A DNA stretch of 64,000 nt from Blautia sp. AF19-10LB (GCF_003461245.1 NZ_QTWS01000013.1:1-64000); one strand, 5' to 3'; shown: positions 43,218 to 53,133, counted from the first letter of the stretch. Notes: a model not told the origin generated them from the sequence alone. Numbers and translations: made by a program.

Positions 43218-44333
43218 ATGAAGATTATCTGTCCCAAAAATAATCTGTTAAAAAGCGTAAATATTTCTTTGAAAGCTGTTCCTTCTAAAACAACCATGCC
43301 AATCCTTGAATGTATCCTTATGGATGCAACCACAAACCAAATCAAATTTACAACAAATGATATGGAACTGGGCATTGAAACAATCGTAGATGGACAAATC
43401 GAAGAAAAAGGAATGGTTGCACTTGATGCCAAAATCTTTTATGAAATCATCAGAAGACTTCCGGACAGTGATGTAACTATCAAAACTGACAGCAACTATG
43501 TAGCAACGATCACCTGTGAAAAAGCCAAGTTTACAATTCCTGGCAAAGCAGGCGAAGATTTTGCATACCTTCCGGTTATCGAAAAAGACGAAGCACTGAC
43601 CCTTTCTCAGTTTACTTTGAAAGAGATGATCCGTCAGACTATTTTTTCTATTGCAGTCAATGAAAACAACCGTTTGATGACTGGTGAATTGTTCGAAATC
43701 AAAGATAATTGTCTGAAGATTGTTTCTCTGGATGGACACCGTATTTCCATCAGAAAAATGCCATTGAAGCGAAATTATTCAGATCGCAAGATTGTCGTTC
43801 CAGGAAAGACACTCAGCGAGATCAGCAAAATCCTCTCTGGAGAAATTGACGATCAGGTTAGTATATATTTCACAAAAAACCACATTTTATTTGAATTTGA
43901 TCGGACAATTGTGGTATCCAGACTGATTGAGGGAGAATATTTCCGAATTGATCAGATGCTTTCCAGTGATTACGATACAAAGATCAGTGTAAACAAGAAA
44001 GAATTCCTGAACTGTATTGACCGTGCAACACTTCTTGTAAGAGAAGGAGATAAGAAACCGATCGTAATTGAGATCAGTGATGGTAAGATGGAGCTGAAGA
44101 TTGATTCTTCTATGGGATCTATGGATGAAGAGATCGACATTGAAAAAGAGGGTAAAGATATTCTTATCGGATTCAACCCGAAATTCCTGATCGATGCTTT
44201 GAAAGTTATTGATGATGAGACGATCCACATGTATCTGATGAATCCAAAAGCACCATGCTTCATCAGAGATGACGAAGAAACATATACTTATCTGATCTTA
44301 CCAGTTAACATCAGTCAGAATCAGGCCAGATAA
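43218..44333 (+). CDS. dnaN: DNA polymerase III beta sliding clamp
   Basis: 371 residues, three topologically similar domains: an N-terminal KIICPKNNLLKSVNI start, LDAKIFYEIIRRLPD, FTLKEMIRQTIFSIA, and a C-terminus ending YLILPVNIS-type. It forms the ring that tethers polymerase III to DNA. ATG with GAAGGGAG. Normal size (366-380 in Firmicutes). It is followed after 14 nt by the S4-domain gene. Confidence 0.97.
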   Translation: MKIICPKNNLLKSVNISLKAVPSKTTMPILECILMDATTNQIKFTTNDMELGIETIVDGQIEEKGMVALDAKIFYEIIRRLPDSDVTIKTDSNYVATITCEKAKFTIPGKAGEDFAYLPVIEKDEALTLSQFTLKEMIRQTIFSIAVNENNRLMTGELFEIKDNCLKIVSLDGHRISIRKMPLKRNYSDRKIVVPGKTLSEISKILSGEIDDQVSIYFTKNHILFEFDRTIVVSRLIEGEYFRIDQMLSSDYDTKISVNKKEFLNCIDRATLLVREGDKKPIVIEISDGKMELKIDSSMGSMDEEIDIEKEGKDILIGFNPKFLIDALKVIDDETIHMYLMNPKAPCFIRDDEETYTYLILPVNISQNQAR

Positions 44334-44347
44334 GGAGGAGGATTATT

Positions 44348-44554
44348 TTGGAAATTACGATCAGAGATGAATTTATCAAACTTGGACAGGCTTTGAAACT
44401 CGCCGGAGTTGTAGAGGACGGTGTTCAGGCAAAATATGAAATTCAGGATGGAAATGTAAAAGTAAATGGTGAAGTAGATCAGCAGCGTGGACGCAAAGTA
44501 TACGTTGGTGATGTGATCACTTTTGAAGGTCAGGAAATCAAAGTTATAAAATAA
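44348..44554 (+). CDS. yaaA: S4-domain RNA-binding protein YaaA
   Basis: 68 residues of a single S4 fold (FIKLGQALKLAGVVEDG, NVKVNGEVDQQRGRKVYVGD). The start is TTG with AAGGAGGAGG upstream. The family always sits between dnaN and recF in Firmicutes; it is thought to bind rRNA during ribosome assembly. It ends 2 nt before the recF start. Confidence 0.93.
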   Translation: MEITIRDEFIKLGQALKLAGVVEDGVQAKYEIQDGNVKVNGEVDQQRGRKVYVGDVITFEGQEIKVIK

Positions 44555-44556
44555 TT

Positions 44557-45642
44557 ATGTATATTGAATCTGTACAACTTCAGAATTTTAGAAATTACCG
44601 TGAATTGCAGCTTGATTTTGACAAAGGTACAAATATTTTTTACGGAGATAATGCACAGGGAAAAACCAATATCCTGGAATCTGTCTATATCTGTGGAACG
44701 ACAAAGTCCCACAAGGGCAGCAAGGATAAAGAACTGATACGGTTTGGGGAGGAAGAATCCCACATCCGCATGATGATCAAAAAAGACGGACTTTCCTACA
44801 AGATCGACATGCATCTTCGCAAAAACAAGGCAAAGGGAGTTGCAATTAACGGTCTTCCGATAAAAAAGGCAAGAGAACTGTTTGGAATCGTGAATCTTGT
44901 CTTTTTTTCACCGGAAGATTTAAATATTATCAAGAATGGTCCGGGGGAAAGACGCAGGTTTATGGACCTTGAACTCTGCCAGCTGGATCAGATCTATCTT
45001 ACAGATCTGGCTGGATATAATCATATCGTGAACCAGAGAAATAAACTTCTCAAAGATATGTATCATAATCCGGCACTTAAGGATACGCTTGAAATATGGG
45101 ATCTGCAGATGCTCCAGTACGGGCAGAAAGTCATCAGCAAAAGAAAAGAGTTCGTAAAAGATCTGAATACAGTCATAAAGGAAATCCACAGCAACCTGAC
45201 AGGGGGAGAGGAACATATTGAAGTACTCTATGAGCCCAGTACGGAGGCTGAATTTTTTGAGGAAACGCTCAAAAAGAACAGAGACAGAGATATCCGGATG
45301 AAGATGACTTCCTCCGGACCTCACAGGGATGATCTTTGTTTTATGGTAAACGGGGTGGATATACGAAAGTTTGGCTCACAGGGGCAGCAGAGGACCGCAG
45401 CATTATCTTTGAAACTTTCAGAAATTTATCTTGTAAAAGAAAAGATCAAGGATACGCCGGTACTTTTGCTGGATGATGTACTTTCAGAGTTGGACAGCAA
45501 CCGTCAGACCTATCTTCTTGACTGTATCCATGATATACAGACTCTGATCACCTGTACTGGACTGGATGATTTTGTAAGTCATCAGTTTCACCTGAACAAA
45601 GTTTTCAAAGTTGTCAAAGGAGAAGTGTTTGAGCCTGTTTAA
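44557..45642 (+). CDS. recF: DNA replication and repair protein RecF
   Basis: 361 residues of an SMC-like ATPase: Walker A GDNAQGKTNILE, signature region FGSQGQQRTAALSLKL, Walker B VLLLDDVLSELDS. It loads RecA at gaps together with RecO/RecR. The start ATG is 2 nt after yaaA. No gyrB follows, unlike many Firmicutes; the next gene is a long acidic protein with its own promoter. Confidence 0.96.
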   Translation: MYIESVQLQNFRNYRELQLDFDKGTNIFYGDNAQGKTNILESVYICGTTKSHKGSKDKELIRFGEEESHIRMMIKKDGLSYKIDMHLRKNKAKGVAINGLPIKKARELFGIVNLVFFSPEDLNIIKNGPGERRRFMDLELCQLDQIYLTDLAGYNHIVNQRNKLLKDMYHNPALKDTLEIWDLQMLQYGQKVISKRKEFVKDLNTVIKEIHSNLTGGEEHIEVLYEPSTEAEFFEETLKKNRDRDIRMKMTSSGPHRDDLCFMVNGVDIRKFGSQGQQRTAALSLKLSEIYLVKEKIKDTPVLLLDDVLSELDSNRQTYLLDCIHDIQTLITCTGLDDFVSHQFHLNKVFKVVKGEVFEPV

Positions 45643-45683
45643 AACAGAGTTCTATGGATAAAAAGAAAACGTAAGAAACAGTT

Positions 45684-45712
45684 TTGACAAGGATATTAGT
45701 GTATGTTACACT
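45684..45712 (+). promoter_or_regulatory. Promoter of the long acidic ATPase gene
   Basis: TTGACA (45684-45689), a 17-bp spacer and TACACT (45707-45712) lie just before the start near 45731. Confidence 0.65.
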
Positions 45713-45730
45713 GTTCATAATCTTGGAAAG

Positions 45731-48376
45731 TTGGTGAATATATTGGACAAAGAGGAATTTCGGATCAAACTTGAAGAAATTAACCGCCTTGTAGAGAAGA
45801 AGAACTACAAGGATGCCATGGAAGTTGTAGACAGTATTGACTGGCGTCGTGTAAAGAATGTTCATACCCTTTGTGTTGTTGGTGAGATCTATGCAGCAAA
45901 CAAGCGGTATGACGACAGCAGGGAGATTTTCCTTCTGGCTTATCACAGAGCTCCTATTGGCAGAAATATTTTGTATCGATTAATCGAAGTATCCCTCAAG
46001 ATGAAGGATATTGATGAGGCAATGGAATATTATGATGAATTCTTGGAAGTTGCCCCTAATGACAGTACACAGTATGTATTAAAATATAAAATCCGCAAAG
46101 CAGAACAGGCTCCGCTCGAAGAGCAGATCAGAATTCTCGAGGATTACAAAGAGAAAGAATTCACAGAGAGATGGTCATACGAGCTGGCTAAATTATATTA
46201 TCAGAATGGAGATACCAAGAAATGCCTGGATCTCTGTGATGAAATGGTTCTCTGGTTCAGTGATGGCAAGTATGTCATGAAAGCCCTGGATCTTAAGAGT
46301 CGTATGGGAATGCTGAGTGGTAAAGAAAAAGAAAAATACGATAAACAGTTTATTCCGAATCTCAAGACAGTGGAGGATTCCGCTGAGAATAAAGAAGAGG
46401 TTCAGGATGGAGAAGCGAAAGAACCACGGGCAGAAGCAGCACCGGCAGCAGATGATGATGCACCTGTGATCGACAGCGTAGATATTGATGAGCGTGATGT
46501 TAATGGAGCAGAAAGCCTTCAGGAAAAAATCTCCAAGGGAATCCGCGATATCTTTACAGGAAAGAAAAAAGAATCCGAAGAGGAATTTATGAAGGAAGAG
46601 GAGGAAGCACCTGCTGAGGAGGTTCCGGAAGAAATGATCAAGGATATTTCTTCAGAAGCAGAACCGACAAATGTACCGGAACTTGAACCGGAAGATGCAG
46701 TGATCCCGCCTCCGGCAACACCTGGAACTTCTATTTTCAGCACGATCGAGGAGAAGATAGAAGAAGTTACAAATCAGGAGATCAAGGATGAACAGGAAGA
46801 GACACCGGAAGAAGTAACTGAGGAAGTCAGTGAAGAAGAACTTCCGGATGTAGTGATCGAATCTGAGGAAACAGATGCTGAAGAAGCAGAGGAGCTTCCG
46901 GAAGCTGAAGAAGAACCGGAAATCGAAGAGGTTGAAATTCCAGAAGAAGTGAAACCGCTGGAGACAGAGGATGACTTTGTTGATTCGGCAGAGGAAGAGG
47001 AGACAAAACTTCCTGAACTTGAGATCCCGGAAGCAATGAAGAATGTTGGAATGGAAAATCCATTACATACAGAAATTCCGAAAGCACCGGATATCTGTCT
47101 TCCGGGAGCAGAAGATTCTGAGGAGACACCTGATTTTGAATTTAATCTGGAAGATACGATTCTTGCAGCAGCAACTGCACAGGGAATTGAAATTCCGGAT
47201 GAACCGATAGTGAAAGAAGAACCGGTTCAGGAAGTAAATACTGCAGAAGAGGATGCTGAGGATTATATGTCTGAAGAGGATCTTCGCAGTGCAGAAGAAG
47301 AATTCCTGAACGGACCTGTCAAGAAGCAGGATCCGGAAGAAGAAATTTATGATGATCTGGATTCTTATAAGATGGAAGATGACTCTGATGAAGATTTCGG
47401 TGAGGAAGACGGCTACGAAGATGAGGATATCAGTGATCTTGAGGAAGAAGAATTCCTTGCAGATCAGTATGAGGATACTGTAAAAGCAGCCAAGACTCCT
47501 GAAAAGAAACCAACTCTCAGAAAATCCGGCAGGAAAGAAAAACAGCAGGAACCGGAAGATGACGACATGGAGCAGCTTCTCTATACTGTTGAGCCGAAAC
47601 GCAAAGCCAGGGATATCATTCCGAGAGAAAAGAAGATGACCGCAGATGAGGAGAAACTCTTTACCTACTTTGCGAAAGTTCCGGGCTTAAGGGAACAGAT
47701 CGTGGATGCACTTTATGATGCGCAGATCTGTGCTTCTGACAAGACTTCAAAGACAGGAAATATTATTGTGATGGGTGGCCGTGAGACAGGAAAGACAAGA
47801 CTGATCTCAGGACTGATCCCGGCGATCTGCAAGGAACTGAACCTGGAGGCATCCAAGGTTGCCTATGTATTTGCGGATCAGATCAATGGCAAGAATGTAG
47901 CAGAGATTGTTCGTAAGATGTCAGGCGGTTTCCTGGTTATCGAAAACGCCAATCAGCTGGCAAAAGAAACAGTTAATCAGTTGAATAAGGCAATGGAGTT
48001 CCGGACTGACGGACTGATCGTGATCATTGAGGATGAAAAGATCGGAATGCGTAAACTGATCGCAAGATTCCCGAAATTTACATCCAAGTTTACATCTATG
48101 ATCAATATTCCGGTATTTACCAACGATGAACTTGTTAATTTTGCGAAAATCTACACAAGAGAGAACGGATACACCATCGACCAGATGGCAATGCTGTCGC
48201 TGTATAACCTGATCAGCACAAGCCAGAAGGAAGATCAGCCGATGAATATCGGTGCGGTCAAGGACATCATTGACAGTGCGATCGCCAAATCAAGAGGAGG
48301 TCTTCGTAAACTGATCTCCAAGAAAAAAGTAAATCAGGATGGATACCTGGTACTTTACGAGAAAGATTTTAATTAG
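45731..48376 (+). CDS. Long acidic protein: TPR-like N-terminus and AAA-type ATPase C-terminus
   Basis: About 881 residues in three parts. Residues 1-200 are TPR-like helical pairs (YKDAMEVVDSIDW; YDDSREIFLLAYHRAP; DIDEAMEYYDEFLEVAP). Residues about 215-625 form a low-complexity Glu/Pro/Asp-rich region. Residues 640-880 are a P-loop ATPase with Walker A GGRETGKTRL, FLVIENANQL in the Walker B position and a C-terminal helical lid (MLSLYNLISTSQ). It resembles AAA+ proteins without other recognisable domains. The start is uncertain: TTG 45731, GTG 45734 or TTG 45743, with only a weak GGAAAG nearby. Function unknown; probably a scaffold-type ATPase typical of Lachnospiraceae. Confidence 0.8.
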   Translation: MVNILDKEEFRIKLEEINRLVEKKNYKDAMEVVDSIDWRRVKNVHTLCVVGEIYAANKRYDDSREIFLLAYHRAPIGRNILYRLIEVSLKMKDIDEAMEYYDEFLEVAPNDSTQYVLKYKIRKAEQAPLEEQIRILEDYKEKEFTERWSYELAKLYYQNGDTKKCLDLCDEMVLWFSDGKYVMKALDLKSRMGMLSGKEKEKYDKQFIPNLKTVEDSAENKEEVQDGEAKEPRAEAAPAADDDAPVIDSVDIDERDVNGAESLQEKISKGIRDIFTGKKKESEEEFMKEEEEAPAEEVPEEMIKDISSEAEPTNVPELEPEDAVIPPPATPGTSIFSTIEEKIEEVTNQEIKDEQEETPEEVTEEVSEEELPDVVIESEETDAEEAEELPEAEEEPEIEEVEIPEEVKPLETEDDFVDSAEEEETKLPELEIPEAMKNVGMENPLHTEIPKAPDICLPGAEDSEETPDFEFNLEDTILAAATAQGIEIPDEPIVKEEPVQEVNTAEEDAEDYMSEEDLRSAEEEFLNGPVKKQDPEEEIYDDLDSYKMEDDSDEDFGEEDGYEDEDISDLEEEEFLADQYEDTVKAAKTPEKKPTLRKSGRKEKQQEPEDDDMEQLLYTVEPKRKARDIIPREKKMTADEEKLFTYFAKVPGLREQIVDALYDAQICASDKTSKTGNIIVMGGRETGKTRLISGLIPAICKELNLEASKVAYVFADQINGKNVAEIVRKMSGGFLVIENANQLAKETVNQLNKAMEFRTDGLIVIIEDEKIGMRKLIARFPKFTSKFTSMINIPVFTNDELVNFAKIYTRENGYTIDQMAMLSLYNLISTSQKEDQPMNIGAVKDIIDSAIAKSRGGLRKLISKKKVNQDGYLVLYEKDFN

Positions 48377-48390
48377 TGAGAGGAGAAAAT

Positions 48391-49266
48391 ATGGCCAGAC
48401 CTTATCTTGGAAATCCTAAATATACCATTGAAGTCCTTCAAAAGTACGGTTTTGTATTCCAGAAAAGGTTTGGTCAGAATTTTCTGATCGATACCCATGT
48501 TCTGGAGCGTATCATCGAAGCTTCCGAGATCACCAAAGATGATTTTGTACTGGAGATCGGACCGGGAATCGGAACGATGACACAGTATCTTGCAGAGGCA
48601 GCAAGAGAAGTAACAGCAGTTGAGATTGACGATGCACTGATTCCGATCCTTAAGGATACACTTAAGGAATGGGACAATGTAACTGTTCTTCACGGAGATA
48701 TCCTCAAGACAGATATCCGTAAGATCGCAGATGAGAAGAATCAGGGGCGTCCGATCAAGGTCGTTGCAAATCTGCCATATTACATTACGACACCGATCAT
48801 TATGGGCTTATTCGAAAGCCATGTTCCAGTAGATTCGATCACGGTAATGGTACAGAAAGAAGTGGCAGACAGAATGCAGACAGGTCCTGGTTCCAAGGAT
48901 TACGGGGCACTTTCACTGGCTGTACAGTATTATGCAGAACCAAAGATCGTTGCAAATGTACCGCCGAATTGCTTTATGCCGCGGCCGAAGGTTGGAAGTG
49001 CGGTGATCCGCCTGACGAGACATCAGAATCCGCCGGTAACAACGCTGGATGAGAAATTAATGTTCCGTCTGATTCGTGCATCTTTTAACCAGAGAAGAAA
49101 AACTCTGTCAAACAGTCTTAAGAATTCACAGGAACTGCCGTATTCCAAGGAAGAGGTAGAAGCTGCGATCACAGAATGTGGACTTCCGTTGAATATCAGA
49201 GGGGAAGCACTGACGCTGGAACAGTTTGCCAGACTGTCAGATACATTTTCGAAATTAAATAAATAA
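48391..49266 (+). CDS. rsmA: 16S rRNA dimethyladenosine transferase RsmA (KsgA)
   Basis: About 291 residues: QKRFGQNFLID, SAM motif LEIGPGIGTMTQYL, catalytic NLPYYITTPI, and the C-terminal helical part (RASFNQRRKTLSNSL). It dimethylates A1518 and A1519 of 16S rRNA. The ATG at 48391 follows AGAGGAG; the longer frame from 48376 includes the ribosome site. It lies 14 nt after the preceding stop and is followed by a terminator. Confidence 0.97.
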   Translation: MARPYLGNPKYTIEVLQKYGFVFQKRFGQNFLIDTHVLERIIEASEITKDDFVLEIGPGIGTMTQYLAEAAREVTAVEIDDALIPILKDTLKEWDNVTVLHGDILKTDIRKIADEKNQGRPIKVVANLPYYITTPIIMGLFESHVPVDSITVMVQKEVADRMQTGPGSKDYGALSLAVQYYAEPKIVANVPPNCFMPRPKVGSAVIRLTRHQNPPVTTLDEKLMFRLIRASFNQRRKTLSNSLKNSQELPYSKEEVEAAITECGLPLNIRGEALTLEQFARLSDTFSKLNK

Positions 49267-49272
49267 GCAAAT

Positions 49273-49305
49273 AAAAAGCATCCGGTGGCTGGTCGGATGC
49301 TTTTT
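49273..49305 (+). terminator. Terminator of rsmA
   Basis: AAAAAGCATCCG / CGGATGCTTTTT, a 12-bp perfect stem with a 9-nt loop and a T tail. Confidence 0.9.
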
Positions 49306-49627
49306 ATTATTTATTAAATTTAAAAGGAAGGAGAGTTGATAACCATTTCAGGCTATCAACATATGAAAAAGAAAATTATAAAAATAATGTTGGCTGTATT
49401 ATTTTTATGGTCTTAGTATAGCCAGAAAATATGATGGAATCGTGTTGAACTTATGAAAAAACAGTGAACAAAGGTCAAAAGTTTTATGAATGACAGCCAG
49501 ATAAAAAATTTTTACAGCATAGCCGAAAAACTGTGGTATAATGGGCTCGCCTGAGAGAAAAAGCATCGAAACAGGTGTGAAATTCAGGCTGATACATGAG
49601 AATGCATGAATTCAGGAGGTAATTACA
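49306..49627 (+). other. Intergenic region with a 17-codon signal-like mini-ORF and a promoter
   Basis: A tiny frame (49363-49416, MKKKIIKIMLAVLFLWS) looks like the start of a signal peptide cut by TAG; its AAGGAAGGAG site is 30 nt away, so translation is doubtful. It may be a remnant of an exported protein. An extended -10 (TGG-TATAAT, 49537-49542) precedes the secreted-protein gene at 49628. Nothing else is seen. Confidence 0.4.
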
Positions 49628-50089
49628 ATGAAAATAAACAAAAAAATCAGTGCACTGGTACTTGCAGGGGCTCTTGCATGTACAACACCGGCGATGGTCT
49701 ACGCACAGGACAGCTCAGATGTGGTTGACCAGGCCGTAGAGATCCTTCAGGATAACGGAGTGGATGAACTTCTGTCCGATCCGGACAAGGTAGTGGATCT
49801 GATCGTTCAGGCTAAGGAAATTCTCGGTCAGGTAGATGTAACAAATGATGAGATCGGCTCAGCTCTTGATGTGGCAGCAGAAAGTGCGGGAATTACACTT
49901 TCCGATTCTGAGAAACAGACTCTGATCCAGTTATATGATAAATTCAAGAATACAGATCTGGATGAGGACCAGCTGAGAAGTCAGGTAAATAAGGTTTATA
50001 ACAAGCTGGATGAGCTTGGGATCACCAAAGAAGATGTCAAAGGAATCATTGGCAAACTGGTCGATTTTGCCAGAAGCATCCTTAACTGA
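49628..50089 (+). CDS. Secreted helical protein (DUF1002-like)
   Basis: 153 residues: a clear signal peptide (KINKKISALVLAGALACTTPAMVYA, cleavage after VYA) and a mature part of acidic amphipathic helices ending ITKEDVKGIIGKLVDFARSIL. The second half recalls the C-terminal helices of DUF1002 proteins, but the match is by eye. AGGAGG lies 7 nt before the ATG. Monocistronic with its own promoter. Function unknown. Confidence 0.75.
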   Translation: MKINKKISALVLAGALACTTPAMVYAQDSSDVVDQAVEILQDNGVDELLSDPDKVVDLIVQAKEILGQVDVTNDEIGSALDVAAESAGITLSDSEKQTLIQLYDKFKNTDLDEDQLRSQVNKVYNKLDELGITKEDVKGIIGKLVDFARSILN

Positions 50090-50500
50090 CCTCACAGGAA
50101 AGACACTAGTACGTTTGTGAAAAACACACAGGATAAAAAATAGAGGAGTCAGAAATTTATAGTATATTTGAATAAAAAAAATGAATATACAGAAATAAAA
50201 TTGTGCAAATATACGGAAACTTCATTGTTTGTTCATAAAAAGTTCATAATCGACTGTTATTATAAGTACAGTTCGAAGAGAACTTCACTAACAGACGTTG
50301 TAATGTTCTTCATTACACATAAATTTTTTCATAATAATCGCCCCGGTAAACCACTGCCGGGGCACTCCTCGTTTATTGAGTCCCTTTTTGGGGACTTTTT
50401 TTATTTCCTCCTGCATATAAAATATGCTATAATGAGACTAACTATAGTAAAATGATCAAAAGTATAGACGATATAGATAGATTTTTATACGAGAGGAGAA
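50090..50500 (+). other. Intergenic region with two terminators and a promoter
   Basis: It contains a GCCCCGG/CCGGGGC hairpin (50340-50363), then AGTCCC/GGGACT followed by seven T (50379-50402), both facing the upstream gene. An extended -10 TGC-TATAAT (50428-50433) for the S1-domain gene follows. The AT-rich part 50110-50335 shows no gene; a 95-codon frame through it runs into the terminators and is not believed. Confidence 0.7.
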
Positions 50501-50509
50501 TTGCAGATC

Positions 50510-51415
50510 ATGTCTGAGTCAATGAAAGATTATGAAAAAGAACTGGAAGCTTCCATGAAAACGATCGAGGAAGGTGACATTCTCACAGGAACTGTGATCA
50601 GTGTGGATGAAAAAGAAGTGATCCTCGATCTTAAATATTATGCAGAAGGTGTGATCCCGGCAGAGAATTTCAGCAGAGAGCCAGGATTTAACCTCAAAGA
50701 AAATGTCCAGGAAGGGGACGAGATTCAGGCTACCGTGATCCGTAAAGATGACGGAAATGGAAATATCCTGCTCTCAAGGGTAGAGGCAGTTGATGTCTTT
50801 GCATGGGATAAACTTAAGGGATTAAAGGAATCTGGAGAGGTTCTGGATGTTGTAGTAAAAGGAATCACAAACGCAGGCGTTATCGCTTATGTAGAAGGTG
50901 TCAGAGGTTTTATCCCGGCATCCAAACTTGCTCTTGGATATGTTGAGGATACAGAGGCATATCTGAACAAACCGATCCAGGTACAGGTCATCGACGTTGA
51001 TAAAGAAAGTAAGAAACTGATTCTTTCTGCTAAGGAAATTCTCCGTGAGAAGGCAGAAGAAGAACGCAGAAACAAAGTTTCAAACCTTGAGATCGGGCTT
51101 ATCACCGAGGGAACAGTAGAGAGCCTTCAGCCATATGGTGCATTTGTAGATCTTGGAAACGGACTTTCCGGTCTGGTGCATATTTCTCAGATCTGCGAGA
51201 AGAGGATCAAGAAACCGTCAGAGGTTCTTGCTGTAGGAGACAAGGTCAAAGTCAAAGTCACTGCGATCAAGGACGGAAAGCTCAGTCTCAGCATTAAGGA
51301 AGCATCTGATATGATGGCGAAGGAAATCGAAGAAGAAGTTTATGAAGTACCAGATGCAGGAGAAGAGGCAACCACTACACTGGGCTCTCTCTTTGCAAAT
51401 ATCAAACTGGATTGA
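50510..51415 (+). CDS. S1 RNA-binding domain protein (ribosomal protein S1 homologue)
   Basis: About 301 residues with three S1 OB-fold repeats: residues 20-95 (GDILTGTVISVDEKEVILDL), 105-180 (GEVLDVVVKGITNAGVIAYVEG; GFIPASKL) and 195-270 (GLITEGTVESLQPYGAFVDL; GLVHISQI). Repeat 3 is the best conserved. Low-GC Gram-positive S1 proteins have three or four repeats and aid translation initiation on some mRNAs. The ATG at 50510 is 11 nt from AGGAG; the TTG at 50501 is too close to it. Confidence 0.92.
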   Translation: MSESMKDYEKELEASMKTIEEGDILTGTVISVDEKEVILDLKYYAEGVIPAENFSREPGFNLKENVQEGDEIQATVIRKDDGNGNILLSRVEAVDVFAWDKLKGLKESGEVLDVVVKGITNAGVIAYVEGVRGFIPASKLALGYVEDTEAYLNKPIQVQVIDVDKESKKLILSAKEILREKAEEERRNKVSNLEIGLITEGTVESLQPYGAFVDLGNGLSGLVHISQICEKRIKKPSEVLAVGDKVKVKVTAIKDGKLSLSIKEASDMMAKEIEEEVYEVPDAGEEATTTLGSLFANIKLD

Positions 51416-51428
51416 AAGGACGGCTGGA

Positions 51429-53096
51429 ATGAAAAATCAGGAAAAAATTTTTGTTATAGGACATAAAAATCCGGATACAGATTCTATCTGTTCGGCAATT
51501 GCATACTGCGACATCAAAAACAGGACAAGCCAGCACCAGAAATTTATTCCGAAGCGCGCAGGACAGATCAATGAGGAGACAGAGTATGTGCTGAGCCGTT
51601 TTGGAGTTCAGCCGCCGGGATATCTGAGTAATATCGGAACCCAGGTCAAGGACATGGATATCCGTATGAGCCCGGATGCAGACAAGGGAATGTCGCTGAA
51701 AGCTGCATGGGATATCATGCAGGAGAACAGCATTGTTTCTCTTCCAATCAGAGATAAAGAAGGTGCCCTGGAAGGTCTGATCACGATCGGTGATATTGCG
51801 AAGACCTATATGGATACGACTGACAGCTATCTTCTTTCCAGAGCAAGAACACAGTATCAGAAGATCGCAGAGACGATCGACGGAGAAGTGATCGAGGGAA
51901 ATCCTCATGGATATTTTATCAAGGGAAGAGTTATGGTAGGAACTGCCAACCCGGATAAAATGAAAGAATATATCGAAGAAGATGATATGATCATCATGGG
52001 AGACAGAGAAGAGGATCATCTTCAGGCGATTTCCCAGAATGTAAGCTGTATTATCGTGGGACTTGGAATCCAGGTATCAGAGAATGTTATGAAACTCGCA
52101 CATGAGAAGGATATCATCATTATTTCTTCCCCGTATGATACCTTTACGATCGCGCGACTGATCAACCAGAGTATTCCGGTCAGATATATCATGAAAACAG
52201 AAAATCTTGTAACTTTTAATACCGAAGATTTTACAGATGATATCCAGGATGTCATGATCAAGCACCGTCATCGTGCATTCCCGGTCATCAATAAGAAGGG
52301 CAAATGTATCGGTACCATATCCAGACGTAATTTCCTGGGCATGCACAAGAAGCAGGTAGTTCTTGTAGACCATAATGAGATCGATCAGGCAGTAGATAAT
52401 ATTGAGAAAGCTGACATTCTTGAGATCATTGACCATCATAAACTTGGAACACTGCAGACGGTTCAGCCGATCAGCTTCCGTAACCAGCCGGTGGGATGTA
52501 CCGGAACGATCATGTATCAGATCTATGGCGAACAGAAACTTGAGATCTCGCCTAAGATCGCAGGACTTCTGTGCGCAGCGATCATTTCAGATACGCTGAT
52601 GTTCCGTTCACCGACCTGCACACTGCAGGATAAGATGGCAGCAGGAGCACTGGCACTGATCGCAGATATTTCCATTGAGCAGTTTGCGAAGGAAATGTTC
52701 CGTGCAGGAAGCAACCTCAAGGATAAATCACCGGAAGAAATCTTTTATCAGGATTACAAGAAATTTATTGCAGAAGGTGATATCTGCTTTGGCGTTGGAC
52801 AGATCAGTTCTATGGATTCAGAAGAACTCAAAGAGATCAAAGAAAGACTGCTGCCGTTCATGGTAAGCGAATGCGGACGCCATGGTGTCACCAGAGTTTA
52901 CTTCATGCTGACGGATATTATAACACAGTCAACGGAACTGCTGTTTTATGGAGAGGGAAGCCGTGAAATGGCAGAAAATGCATTTAAGATGGAGCCGGAA
53001 AACGATGCATTCTATCTCGAAGGTGTAGTTTCACGTAAGAAACAGCTGATCCCGCCGCTGATGGAAGCAGCACAGATGTCCGGTGATTATGCATAA
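51429..53096 (+). CDS. Manganese-dependent inorganic pyrophosphatase with CBS and DRTGG domains
   Basis: About 555 residues of a family II (DHH) pyrophosphatase: GHKNPDTDSICSA at the start, a first CBS domain (AAWDIMQENSIVSLPIRD), a DRTGG-like domain (residues about 170-250, IIVGLGIQVSENVM), a second CBS (HRHRAFPVINKKGKC), the DHH motif EIIDHHKLG and a DHHA2 C-terminal domain. It hydrolyses PPi; adenine nucleotides bound to the CBS pair regulate it. It lies 13 nt downstream of the S1 gene. The ATG at 51429 is chosen over the frame that overlaps that gene. Confidence 0.93.
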   Translation: MKNQEKIFVIGHKNPDTDSICSAIAYCDIKNRTSQHQKFIPKRAGQINEETEYVLSRFGVQPPGYLSNIGTQVKDMDIRMSPDADKGMSLKAAWDIMQENSIVSLPIRDKEGALEGLITIGDIAKTYMDTTDSYLLSRARTQYQKIAETIDGEVIEGNPHGYFIKGRVMVGTANPDKMKEYIEEDDMIIMGDREEDHLQAISQNVSCIIVGLGIQVSENVMKLAHEKDIIIISSPYDTFTIARLINQSIPVRYIMKTENLVTFNTEDFTDDIQDVMIKHRHRAFPVINKKGKCIGTISRRNFLGMHKKQVVLVDHNEIDQAVDNIEKADILEIIDHHKLGTLQTVQPISFRNQPVGCTGTIMYQIYGEQKLEISPKIAGLLCAAIISDTLMFRSPTCTLQDKMAAGALALIADISIEQFAKEMFRAGSNLKDKSPEEIFYQDYKKFIAEGDICFGVGQISSMDSEELKEIKERLLPFMVSECGRHGVTRVYFMLTDIITQSTELLFYGEGSREMAENAFKMEPENDAFYLEGVVSRKKQLIPPLMEAAQMSGDYA

Positions 53097-53133
53097 AACA
53101 AAAGCAAAAGACAGACAGGAGGATTTGTAAATC

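Noticed and set aside
46519..47129. Minus-strand frames opposite the acidic linker of the long ATPase
   Set aside because: Complements of Glu-rich codons give Ser/Leu-rich open frames without starts or ribosome sites.
49363..49416. Mini-ORF resembling a cut signal peptide
   Set aside because: Only 17 codons and its AAGGAAGGAG site is too far away; noted within the intergenic entry only.
50168..50455. Plus-strand ORF of 95 codons before the S1-domain gene
   Set aside because: It runs through two rho-independent terminators and the next promoter, with no ribosome site.
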